Positions 1-10,432 of a stretch of 64,000 nt of DNA are shown piece by piece. Every line of letters starts with the position of its first letter. Positions within the stretch are counted from its first letter, which is position 1. The position numbers were made by a program, and so were the translations under genes. Below the pieces are notes generated by a model. That model did not search any database. It was not told the origin of the DNA and was given only the letters and a program-made list of their open reading frames with translations. Source of the DNA: Hyperoodon ampullatus (lineage: Eukaryota; Chordata; Mammalia; Artiodactyla; Ziphiidae); contig CATKHW010000061.1 of assembly GCA_949752795.1 (NCBI GenBank), forward strand, positions 2,232,001 through 2,296,000, read 5' to 3'.

Positions 1-1738
1 TTCCTTCAGGGTCTCTGATGAAGGCTGGAATGACCCTATCTACAACGACAGCTGGATGTGGCATAAGGAGGGACACTTGGGACTGAGACGATTGGTGAGA
101 TTGGGTGAGCAAATGCAGACCCATTAAAGCAATAATGCATGGCACCCATTCCATGGGTCCGAACTCTCCAGGTTGAAGGGAATATTACTACAGCTATAAC
201 ATGTGCGGGAAACCTAGAGAACGGACACACTGTGAATACGAAAGGTTTCTAAAACTCAACGCATAGTCCCTCTCCTGGTGCTCCGGTTTGACTTTCCGTC
301 TGCTTTACTATCAACCTCCCAACTTGGAGAGACAGCCCCTTTAACCTCTTGGTTCGCACAGGTTGCCAATTTGGCAGAGGATGAAAGGGAAGAGGGAGAA
401 CCAATGAGAGAGTAGCTTTTAGGCATTTGGACGGGCACATATCACTGTAATTTCCCGGCAGGAAGAAGAATTAACCAAATTCTCAGCCACCCACCGGGAA
501 CCAGTATAGGTCCTGAACCAAAATTTTGGACTTGCGGTCAGCTCACCAAAAACGAGTTGAAAAATGGAGCTCAGGGGCACAGCCATTCACAAACTGGCCG
601 AGTAATAAAGGACAACTATCGTCCAAAAATCTGTTGAGGGAAGGCAACGAGGCGGACTTGAAAGCGAGGCAGAATAGCAGGAAACAGATTTCAAGAGGTA
701 CGTTGGAATCGCCTTTAAAGCACAGGAAGAGGGGCACAACTTCGACAATGATGCACTTGGCCAAAAAGGGCGTATGCGTTTTCTCCTGAATATATTCAGG
801 AGAAAACGCATACGCCCTTTTTGGCCAAGCAAGCAAGCGGGCAATGCAAATCTGCACTACAAAGAAGTATCACTTCCCACCGGTCAAAAGGGACATCCAC
901 AAAATGTGTAAGAACAAGAAAGGCAAGACAGGCCCTGGAGAACAGGGAGCCTTGTTATGCTGATGGGCGGGATGTAAATTGCCAACTGCCTCTCTGGAGG
1001 AGTGCATTCTGTTCCCTAAAACAAGTAAAGAACAGAGCTACAGAGCCAAGGGCACTACCAGTCTAGGGAATATACCTTGGGAAAACTGAAAATCAATAAG
1101 ACAGAGCCACCCCAAAATTTAGGGCTGCACTGCATACAAGGACCTCAACTTGGATACACCTTAAGTATCCCAGAAAATATAAACATGGTTCAAAAAATTG
1201 TGGTACTTACGTACGATGGAATATCCCTCAGCCATGAAATCAATGTCATAAGACCAGTAGCAGCAAAATGGGTGGATTCAGGTACGATGATTCTAAGTGA
1301 AATAAGTCACACAGAAAAAGAAACTTATCATAAGATATCACTTATGAAGATCCTGTAAACATGGCTACACTTGAACTGAGTTAGGAAAGAGAACAGTGTC
1401 TCACATTTAGAAAACACTCTTATACCTGCTTAAGGGGGAAGGAGAGGTGGGGTGATGCATAAAACCAGAGTTTGATATAAGCACAGGTACCGTTCCAAAA
1501 ACCAACTATGGAATAGACAAGACCTACACCGTCCTCAGCGAAAGGGACTCAAAACCCCATATTTCCCGCAGAGGAAAATATCTGACTAGTAAGAATCTAA
1601 AACCTATGTATTGATATGTCTCCGTAAGGGAATCAAGTGTGTCTAGACTGGCATAAACATGGCAGCGAGAATCAGCTCAAACCCACTATAAAAAGGAATT
1701 TCAAAAACAAAACAAAAAAACTGGGAAATTCTTTACAA
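1..1738 (+). repeat. Satellite unit 1 (1,738 bp)
   Basis: Window edge cuts the array just inside this unit. Markers: cccattaaagc near 123 (shared only with unit 14), agcttttaggc near 413 (private), cagccattc near 580, and loss of one T in aatctaaaacc near 1595 (shared with unit 2). Palindrome 756-829 is perfect. Confidence 0.95.
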
Positions 1739-2493
1739 TTCCTTCAGGGTCTCTGATGAAGGCTAGAATGACCCTATCTACAACGACAGCTGGATGTGGC
1801 ATAAGGAGGGACACTTGGGACTGAGACGATTGGTGAGATTGGGTGAGCAAATGCAGACCCTTTAAAGCAATAATGCATGGCACCCATTCCATGGGTCCGA
1901 ACTCTCCAGGTTGAAGGGAATATTACTACAGCTATAACATGTGCGGGAAACCTAGAGAACGGACACACTGTGAATACGAAAGGTTTCTAAAACTCAACGC
2001 ATAGTCCCTCTCCTGGTGCTCCGGTTTGACTTTCCGTCTGCTTTACTATCAACCTCCCAACTTGGAGAGACAGCCCCTTTAACCTCTTGGTTCGCACAGG
2101 TTGCCAATTTGGCAGAGGATGAAAGGGAAGAGGGAGAACCAATGAGAGAGTAGCTGTTAGGCATTTGGACGGGCACATATCACTGTAATTTCCCGGCAGG
2201 AAGAAGAATTAACCAAATTCTCAGCCACCCACCGGGAACCAGTATAGGTCCTGAACCAAAATTTTGGACTTGCGGTCAGCTCACCAAAAACGAGTTGAAA
2301 AATGGGGCTCAGGGGCACAGCAATTCACAAACAGGCCGAGTAATAAAGGACAACTATCGTCCAAAAATCTGTTGAGGGAAGGCAACGAGGCGGACTTGAA
2401 AGCGAGGCAGAATAGCAGGAAACAGATTTCAAGAGGTACGTTGGAATCGCCTTTAAAGCACAGGAAGAGGGGCACAACTTCGACAATGATGCA
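1721..2493 (+). pseudogene. L1 ORF2 reverse-transcriptase-region remnant (representative copy, units 1-2)
   Basis: This segment follows the A-rich tail of the previous unit. By eye it runs colinearly with the middle of mammalian L1 ORF2. At about 1842-1890 an atgcaga...cacccatt pair resembles the L1 stretch encoding 'DAEKAFDKIQHPF', followed by actctccag as in L1. The tract at 2179-2204 (catatcactg, then tttcccggca) falls where L1 encodes its catalytic FADD motif; here that frame reads a stop and the two aspartates are gone. Stops and frameshifts are shared by all units, so they predate amplification. Similarity is much weaker than in the 3' half and rests on remembered L1 consensus. It could also be a heavily diverged L1 from another subfamily. 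The same segment recurs in every unit. Confidence 0.6.
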
Positions 2494-2567
2494 CTTGGCC
2501 AAAAAGGGCGTATGCGTTTTCTCCTGAATATATTCAGGAGAAAACGCATACGCCCTTTTTGGCCAAG
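2494..2567. repeat. Perfect 74-bp palindrome (representative copy, unit 2)
   Basis: Two 37-base arms meet with no spacer. The centre is cctgaata|tattcagg and the outer ends are cttggccaa and ttggccaag. I paired all 37 positions in the unit 1 copy (756-829), and the next flanking pair (A/C) breaks the symmetry. A copy lies 755 bases after almost every unit start. It is perfect in 30 of 37 units; units 15, 17, 18, 19, 25, 30 and 32 carry one or two unpaired changes. Single strands or transcripts could fold into a 37-bp hairpin, and duplex DNA could extrude a cruciform. No function can be claimed from sequence. Confidence 0.97.
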
Positions 2568-2581
2568 CAAGCAAGCGGGCA

Positions 2582-3096
2582 ATGCAAATCTGCACTACAA
2601 AGAAGTATCACTTCCCACCGGTCAAAAGGGACATCCACAAAATGTGTAAGAACAAGAAAGGCAAGACAAGCCCTGGAGAACAGGGAGCCTTGTTATGCTG
2701 ATGGGCGGGATGTAAATTGCCAACTGCCTCTCTGGAGGAGTGCATTCTGTTCCCTAAAACAAGTAAAGAACAGAGCTACAGAGCCAAGGGCACTACCAGT
2801 CTAGGGAATATACCTTGGGAAAACTGAAAATCAATAAGACAGAGCCACCCCAAAATTTAGGGCTGCACTGCATACAAGGACCTCAACTTGGATACACCTT
2901 AAGTATCCCAGAAAATATAAACATGGTTCAAAAAATTGTGGTACTTACGTACGATGGAATATCCCTCAGCCATGAAATCAATGTCATAAGACCAGTAGCA
3001 GCAAAATGGGTGGATTCAGGTACGATGATTCTAAGTGAAATAAGTCACACAGAAAAAGAAACTTATCATAAGATATCACTTATGAAGATCCTGTAA
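2582..3096 (+). pseudogene. L1 ORF2 C-terminal remnant (representative copy, unit 2)
   Basis: From atgcaaatctgcactaca onward, the reading 'MQICTTKKYHFPPVKRDI' matches the L1 ORF2 stretch 'MQIKTTMRYHLTPVRMAI'. Further on, gggatgtaaattg matches the L1 tggtgggaatgtaaattg region. Then gtggtacttacgtacgatgg and aatatccctcagcc match L1 gtggtacatatatacaatgg and aatattactcagcc. The end, 'KWVDSGTMILSEISHTEKE', matches the L1 C-terminal pattern 'TWMDLE..ILSEVSQTEKE'. Length (515 bp) agrees with about 172 residues of L1, so this part is colinear. It is broken by in-frame stops and frameshifts common to all units. A 93-residue open frame (2815-3096) is a surviving piece of the C-terminus that starts at TTG; I do not regard it as expressed. 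Confidence 0.88.
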
Positions 3097-3440
3097 ACAT
3101 GGCTACACTTGAACTGAGTTAGGAAAGAGAACAGTGTCTCACATTTAGAAAACACTCTTATACCTGCTTAAGGGGGAAGGAGAGGTGGGGTGATGCATAA
3201 AACCAGAGTTTGATATAAGCACAGGTACCGTTCCAAAAACCAACTATGGAATAGACAAGACCTACACCGTCCTCAGCGAAAGGGACTCAAAACCCCATAT
3301 TTCCCGCAGAGGAAAATATCTGACTAGTAAGAATCTAAAACCTATGTATTGATATGTCTCCGTAAGGGAATCAAGTGTGTCTAGACTGGCATAAACATGG
3401 CAGCGAGAATCAGCTCAAACCCACTATAAAAAGGAATTTC
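3097..3440 (+). mobile_element. L1 3' UTR remnant (representative copy, unit 2)
   Basis: After the ORF2-like stop (tgtaaacatggc) the sequence tracks the cetartiodactyl-type L1 3' UTR. It has a tttagaaaacactcttat stretch (L1: cttagaaaacaaacttat), a G-rich ggggaaggagaggtgggg block, gaatagacaagacctacacc (L1: ataaccaacaaggacctact), and a final cacctgaaac...ctccaatataaaa-like end represented here by cactataaaaagg. The segment keeps L1 order and roughly L1 spacing. It points to a laurasiatherian, probably cetartiodactyl, genome. The comparison is from memory, not from a search. Confidence 0.82.
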
Positions 3441-3458
3441 AAAAACAAAACAAAAAAA
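3441..3458 (+). mobile_element. A-rich tail remnant closing the L1-derived unit (representative copy)
   Basis: An 18-base tract of A with two interspersed C (aaaaacaaaacaaaaaaa) sits where the poly(A) tail of an L1 insertion would be. The L1 body of the next unit starts immediately after (ctgggaaattc), so the natural unit boundary is here. The tract is interrupted by single-base changes in several units, for example a G in units 6 and 11 (10404, 19099). Confidence 0.75.
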
Positions 3459-3476
3459 CTGGGAAATTCTTTACAA

Positions 3477-5215
3477 TTCCTTCAGGGTCTCTGATGAAGG
3501 CTAGAATGACCCTATCTACAACGACAGCTGGATGTGGCATAAGGAGGGACACTTGGGACTGAGACGATTGGTGAGATTGGGTGAGCAAATGCAGACCCTT
3601 TAAAGCAATAATGCATGGCACCCATTCCATGGGTCCGAACTCTCCAGGTTGAAGGGAATATTACTACAGCTATAACATGTGCGGGAAACCTAGAGAACGG
3701 ACACACTGTGAATACGAAAGGTTTCTAAAACTCAACGCATAGTCCCTCTCCTGGTGCTCCGGTTTGACTTTCCGTCTGCTTTACTATCAACCTCCCAACT
3801 TGGAGAGACAGCCCCTTTAACCTCTTGGTTCGCACAGGTTGCCAATTTGGCAGAGGATGAAAGGGAAGAGGGAGAACCAATGAGAGAGTAGCTGTTAGGC
3901 ATTTGGACGGGCACATATCACTGTAATTTCCCGGCAGGAAGAAGAATTAACCAAATTCTCAGCCACCCACCGGGAACCAGTATAGGTCTTGAACCAAAAT
4001 TTTGGACTTGCGGTCAGCTCACCAAAAACGAGTTGAAAAATGGGGCTCAGGGGCACAGCAATTCACAAACAGGCAGAGTAATAAAGGACAACTATCGTCC
4101 AAAAATCTGTTGAGGGAAGGCAACGAGGCGGACTTGAAAGCGAGGCAGAATAGCAGGAAACAGATTTCAAGAGGTACGTTGGAATCGCCTTTAAAGCACA
4201 GGAAGAGGGGCACAACTTCGACAATGATGCACTTGGCCAAAAAGGGCGTATGCGTTTTCTCCTGAATATATTCAGGAGAAAACGCATACGCCCTTTTTGG
4301 CCAAGCAAGCAAGCGGGCAATGCAAATCTGCACTACAAAGAAGTATCACTTCCCACCGGTCAAAAGGGACATCCACAAAATGTGTAAGAACAAGAAAGGC
4401 AAGACATGCCCTGGAGAACAGGGAGCCTTGTTATGCTGATGGGCGGGATGTAAATTGCCAACTGCCTCTCTGGAAGAGTGCATTCTGTTCCCTAAAACAA
4501 GTAAAGAACAGAGCTACAGAGCCAAGGGCACTACCAGTCTAGGGAATATACCTTGGGAAAACTGAAAATCAATAAGACAGAGCCACCCCAAAATTTAGGG
4601 CTGCACTGCATACAAGGGCCTCAACTTGGATACACCTTAAGTATCCCAGAAAATATAAACATGGTTCAAAAAATTGTGGTACTTACGTACGATGGAATAT
4701 CCCTCAGCCATGAAATCAATGTCATAAGACCAGTAGCAGCAAAATGGGTGGATTCAGGTACGATGATTCTAAGTGAACTAAGTCACACAGAAAAAGAAAC
4801 TTATTATAAGATATCACTTATGAAGATCCTGTAAACATGGCTACACTTGAACTGAGTTAGGAAAGAGAACAGTGTCTCACATTTAGAAAACACTCTTATA
4901 CCTTCTTAAGGGGGAAGGAGAGGTGGGGTGATGCATAAAACCAGAGTTTGATATAAGCACAGGTACCGTTCCAAAAACCAACTATGGAATAGACAAGACC
5001 TACACCGTCTTCAGCGAAAGGGACTCAAAACCCCATATTTCCCACAGAGGAAAATATCTGACTAGTAAGAATCTTAAAACCTATGTATTGATATGTCTCC
5101 GTAAGGGAATCAAGTGTGTCTAGACTGGCATAAACATGGCAGCGAGAATCAGCTCAAACCCACTATAAAAAGGAATTTCAAAAACAAAACAAAAAAACTG
5201 GGAAATTCTTTGCAA
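3477..5215 (+). repeat. Satellite unit 3 (1,739 bp)
   Basis: Private or rare variants: aggtcttgaac near 3985, acaggcagag near 4068, agacatgcc near 4404, gtgaactaag near 4774, ttattataag near 4800, ccttcttaag near 4901, tttcccacag near 5040. Palindrome 4232-4305 is perfect. The 7.4-kb duplicated block begins in its last part, just after base 5044. Confidence 0.95.
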
Positions 5216-6954
5216 TTCCTTCAGGGTCTCTGATGAAAGCTGGAATGACCCTATCTACAACGACAGCTGGATGTGGCATAAGGAGGGACACTTGGGACTG
5301 AGACGATTGGTGAGATTGGGTGAGCAAATGCAGACCCTTTAAAGCAATAATGCATGGCACCCATTCCATGGGTCCGAACTCTCCAGGATGAAGGGAATAT
5401 TACTACAGCTATAACATGTGCGGGAAACCTAGAGAACGGACACACTGTGAATACGAAAGGTTTCTAAAACTCAACGCATAGTCCCTCTCCTGGTGCTCCG
5501 GTTTGACTTTCCGTCTGCTTTACTATCAACCTCCCAACTTGGAGAGACAGCCCCTTTAACCTCTTGGTTCGCACAGGTTGCCAATTTGGCAGAGGATGAA
5601 AGGGAAGAGGGAGAACCAATGAGAGAGTAGCTGTTAGGCATTTGGACGGGCACATATCACTGTAATTTCCCGGCAGGAAGAAGAATTAACCAAATTCTCA
5701 GCCACCCACCGGGAACCAGTATAGGTCCTGAACCAAAATTTTGGACTTGCGGTCAGCTCACCAAAAACGAGTTGAAAAACGGAGCTCAGGGGCACAGCAA
5801 TTCACAATCTGGCCGAGTAATAAAGGACAACTATCGTCCAAAAATCTGTTGAGGGAAGGCAACGAGGCGGACTTGAAAGTGAGGCAGAATAGCAGGAAAC
5901 AGATTTCAAGAGGTACGTTGGAATCGCCTTTAAAGCACAGGAAGAGGGGCACAACTTCGACAATGATGCACTTGGCCAAAAAGGGCGTATGCGTTTTCTC
6001 CTGAATATATTCAGGAGAAAACGCATACGCCCTTTTTGGCCAAGCAAGCAAGCGGGCAATGCAAATCTGCACTACAAAGAAGTATCACTTCCCACCGGTC
6101 AAAAGGGACATCCACAAAATGTGTAAGAACAAGAAAGGCAAGACAGGCCCTGGAGAACAGGGAGCCTTGTTATGCTGATGGGCGGGATGTAAATTGCCCA
6201 CTGCCTCTCTGGAGGAGTGCATTCTGTTCCCTAAAACAAGTAAAGAACAGAGCTACAGAGCCTAGGGCACTACCAGTCTAGGGAATATACCTTGGGAAAA
6301 CTGAAAATCTATAAGACAGAGCCACCCCAAAATTTAGGGCTGCACTGCATACAAGGACCTCAACTTGGATACACCTTAAGTATCCCAGAAAATATAAACA
6401 TGGTTCAAAAAATTGTGGTACTTACGTACGATGGAATATCCCTCAGCCATGAAATCAATGTCATAAGACCAGTAGCAGCAAAATGGGTGGATTCAGGTAC
6501 GATGATTCTAAGTGAAATAAGTCACACAGAAAAAGAAACTTATCATAAGATATCACTTATGAAGATCCTGTAAACATGGCTACACTTGAACTGAGTTAGG
6601 AAAGAGAACAGTGTCTCACATTTAGAAAACACTCTTATACCTGCTTAAGGGGGAAGGAGAGGTGGGGTGATGCATAAAACCAGAGTTTGATATAAGCACA
6701 GGTACCGTTCCAAAAACCAACTATGGAATAGACAAGACCTACACCGTCCTCAGCGAAAGGGACTCAAAACCCCATATTTCACGCAGAGGAAAATATCTGA
6801 CTAGTAAGAATCTTAAAACCTATGTATTGATATGTCTCCGTAAGGGAATCAAGTGTGTCTAGACTGGCATAAACATGGCAGCGAGAATCAGCTCAAACCC
6901 ACTATAAAAAGGAATTTCAAAAACAAAACAAAAAAACTGGGAAATTCTTTACAA
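5216..6954 (+). repeat. Satellite unit 4 (partner of unit 9)
   Basis: Shares ccaggatgaag, aaaaacggagc, acaatctggc, aaagtgaggc, gcctagggc, aatctataag and tttcacgc with unit 9. It differs from unit 9 at gcccactgcc (near 6199), where unit 9 reads gccaactgcc. Palindrome 5971-6044 is perfect. Confidence 0.95.
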
Positions 6955-8693
6955 TTCCTTCAGGGTCTCTGATGAAAGCTGGAATGACCCTATCTACAAC
7001 GACAGCTGGATGTGGCATAAGGAGGGACACTTGGGACTGAGACGATTGGTGAGATTGGGTGAGCAAATGCAGACCCTTTAAAGCAATAATGCATGGCACC
7101 CATTCCATGGGTCCGAACTCTCCAGGTTGAAGGGAATATTACTACAGCTATAACATGTGCGGGAAACCTAGAGAACGGACACACTGTGAATACGAAAGGT
7201 TTCTAAAACTCAACGCATAGTCCCTCTCCTGGTGCTCCGGTTTGACTTTCCGTCTGCTTTACTATCAACCTCCCAACTTGGAGAGACAGCCCCTTTAACC
7301 TCTTGGTTCGCACAGGTTGCCAATTTGGCAGAGGATGAAAGGGAAGAGGGAGAACCAATGAGAGAGTAGCTGTTAGGCATTTGGACGGGCACATATCACT
7401 GTAATTTCCCGGCAGGAAGAAGAATTAACCAAATTCTCAGCCACCCACCGGGAACCAGTATAGGTCCTGAACCAAAATTTTGGACTTGCGGTCAGCTCAC
7501 CAAAAACGAGTTGAAAAATGGAGCTCAGGGGCACAGCAATTCACAAACTGGCCGAGTAATAAAGGACAACTATCGTCCAAAAATCTGTTGGGGGAAGGCA
7601 ACGAGGCGGACTTGAAAGTGAGGCAGAATAGCAGGAAACAGATTTCAAGAGGTACGTTGGAATCGCCTTTAAAGCACAGGAAGAGGGGCACAACTTCGAC
7701 AATGATGCACTTGGCCAAAAAGGGCGTATGCGTTTTCTCCTGAATATATTCAGGAGAAAACGCATACGCCCTTTTTGGCCAAGCAAGCAAGCGGGCAATG
7801 CAAACCTGCACTACAAAGAAGTATCACTTCCCACCGGTCAAAAGGGACATCCACAAAATGTGTAAGAACAAGAAAGGCAAGACAGGCCCTGGAGAACAGG
7901 GAGCCTTGTTATGCTGATGGGCGGGATGTAAATTGCCAACTGCCTCTCTGGAGGAGTGCATTCTGTTCCCTAAAACAAGTAAAGAACAGAGCTACAGAGC
8001 CAAGGGCACTACCAGTCTAGGGAATATACCTTGGGAAAACTGAAAATCAATAAGACAGAGCCACCCCAAAATTTAGGGCTGCACTGCATACAAGGACCTC
8101 AACTTGGATACACCTTAAGTATCCCAGAAAATATAAACATGGTTCAAAAAATTGTGGTACTTACGTACGATGGAATATCCCTCAGCCATGAAATCAATGT
8201 CATAAGACCAGTAGCAGCCAAATGGGTGGATTCAGGTACGATGATTCTAAGTGAAATAAGTCACACAGAAAAAGAAACTTATCATAAGATATCACTTATG
8301 AAGATCCTGTAAACATGGCTACACTTGAACTGAGTTAGGAAAGAGAACAGTGTCTCACATTTAGAAAACACTCTTATACCTGCTTAAGGGGGAAGGAGAG
8401 GTGGGGTGATGCATAAAACCAGAGTTTGATATAAGCACAGGTACCGTTCCAAAAACCAACTATGGAATAGACAAGACCTACACCGTCCTCAGCGAAAGGG
8501 ACTCAAAACACCATATTTCCCGCAGAGGAAAATATCTGACTAGTAAGAATCTTAAAACCTATGTATTGATATGTCTCCGTAAGGGAATCAAGTGTGTCTA
8601 GACTGGCATAAACATGGCAGCGAGAATCAGCTCAAACCCACTATAAAAAGGAATTTCAAAAACAAAACAAAAAAACTGGGAAATTCTTTACAA
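6955..8693 (+). repeat. Satellite unit 5 (partner of unit 10)
   Basis: Shares tgttgggggaagg, aaagtgaggc, caaacctgc, gcagccaaatgg and aaaacaccat with unit 10; I saw no difference between the two. Palindrome 7710-7783 is perfect. Confidence 0.95.
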
Positions 8694-10432
8694 TTCCTTC
8701 AGGGTCTCTGATGAAAGCTGGAATGACCCTATCTGCAACGACAGCTGGATGTGGCATAAGGAGGGACACTTGGGACTGAGACGATTGGTGAGATTGGGTG
8801 AGCAAATGCAGACCCTTTAAAGCAATAATGCATGGCACCCATTCCATGGGTCCGAACTCTCCAGGTTGAAGGGAATATTACTACAGCTATAACATGTGCG
8901 GGAAACCTAGAGAACGGACACACTGTGAATACGAAAGGTTTCTAAAACTCAACGCATAGTCCCTCTCCTGGTGCTCTAGTTTGACTTTCCGTCTGCTTTA
9001 CTATCAACCTCCCAACTTGGAGAGACAGACCCTTTAACCTCTTGGTTCGCACAGGATGCCAATTTGGCAGAGGATGAAAGGGAAGAGGGAGAACCTATGA
9101 GAGAGTAGCTGTTAGGCATTTGGACGGGCACATATCACTGTAATTTCCCGGCAGGAAGAAGAATTAACCAAATTCTCAGCCACCCACCGGGAACCAGTAT
9201 AGGTCCTCAACCAAAATTTTGGACTTGCGGTCAGCTCACCAAAAACGAGTTGAAAAATGGAGCTCAGGGGCACAGCAATTCACAAACTGGCCGAGTAATA
9301 AAGGACAACTATCGTCCAAAAATATGTTGAGGGAAGGCAACGAGGCGGACTTGAAAGCGAGGCAGAATAGCAGGAAACAGATTTCAAGAGGTATGTTGGA
9401 ATCACCTTTAAAGCACAGGAAGAGGGGCACAACTTCGACAATGATGCACTTGGCCAAAAAGGGCGTATGCGTTTTCTCCTGAATATATTCAGGAGAAAAC
9501 GCATACGCCCTTTTTGGCCAAGCAAGCAAGCGGGCAATGCAAATCTGCACTACAAAGAAGTAACACTTCCCACCGGTCAAAAGGGACATCCACAAAATGT
9601 GTAAGAACAAGAAAGGCAAGACAGGCCCTGGAGAACAGGGAGCCTTGTTATGCTGATGGGCGGGATGTAAATTGCCAACTGCCTCTCTGGAGGAGTGTAT
9701 TCTGTTCCCTAAAACAAGTAAAGAACAGAGCTACAGAGCCAAGGGCACTACCAGTCTAGGGAATATACCTTGGGAAAACTGAAAATCAATAAGACAGAGC
9801 CACCCCAAAATTTAGGGCTGCACTGCATACAAGGACCTCAACTTGGATACACCTTAAGTATCCCAGAAAATATAAACATGGTTCAAAAAATTGTGGTACT
9901 TACGTACGATGGAATATCCCTCAGCCATGAAATCAATGTCATAAGACCAGTAGCAGCAAAATGGGTGGATTCAGGTACGATGATTCTAAGTGAAATAAGT
10001 CACACAGAAAAAGAAACTTATCATAAGATATCACTTATGAAGATCCTGTAAACATGGCTACACTTGAACTGAGTTAGGAAAGAGAACAGTGTCTCACATT
10101 TAGAAAACACTCTTATACCTGCTTAAGGGGGAAGGAGAGGTGGGGTGATGCATAAAACCAGAGTTTGATATAAGCACAGGTACCGTTCCAAAAACCAACT
10201 ATGGAATAGACAAGACCTACACCGTCCTCAGCGAAAGGGACTCAAAACCCCATATTTCCCGCAGAGGAAAATATCTGACTAGTAAGAATCTTAAAACCTA
10301 TGTATTGATATGTCTCCATAAGGGAATCAAGTGTGTCTAGACTGGCATAAACATGGCAGCGAGAATCAGCTCAAACCCACTATAAAAAGGAATTTCAAAA
10401 ACAAGACAAAAAAACTGGGAAATTCTTTACAA
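8694..10432 (+). repeat. Satellite unit 6 (partner of unit 11)
   Basis: A strongly marked unit: tctgcaacg, gctctagtttg, cagacccttt, caggatgcc, aacctatgag, aatatgttg, gtatgttggaatcacc, gtaacac and gtgtattc are all shared with unit 11. One difference: cctcaacc near 9207 against cctgaacc in unit 11. Palindrome 9449-9522 is perfect. Confidence 0.95.

Larger units (their letters stand above)
1739..3476 (+). repeat. Satellite unit 2 (1,738 bp)
   Basis: Carries aggctagaatg near 1760 and aatggggctcagg near 2302, both shared with unit 3, and the one-T loss shared with unit 1. Palindrome 2494-2567 is perfect. Used above as the representative copy for the internal anatomy. Confidence 0.95.

Noticed and set aside
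756..829. Palindrome as a bacterial-type terminator, or as an NF-I site (TTGGC/GCCAA)
   Set aside because: There is no transcription unit or prokaryotic context. The TTGGCCAA ends lack the 5-base spacing of an NF-I site.
543..857. Open frames of 81-127 residues on both strands around the palindrome
   Set aside because: The palindrome makes both strands read the same locally, giving mirrored open frames. They overlap each other in several frames and resemble no protein family I know.
1077..1358. A 93-residue open frame on the + strand, repeated in nearly every unit and almost invariant
   Set aside because: It is a surviving piece of the L1 ORF2 C-terminus, starts at TTG, has no own start context, and its invariance matches that of the rest of the unit. 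Unit 20 breaks it without consequence.
1685..1695. TATA-box-like ctataaaaagg in each unit
   Set aside because: It lies at the position of the L1 3' end (ccaatataaaa), next to the A-rich tail; nothing downstream suggests a promoter.
1721..2493. RT-like part as an inverted (twin-primed) L1 segment
   Set aside because: The reverse complement shows no L1-like reading, while the + strand gives a colinear, though weak, match to ORF2.
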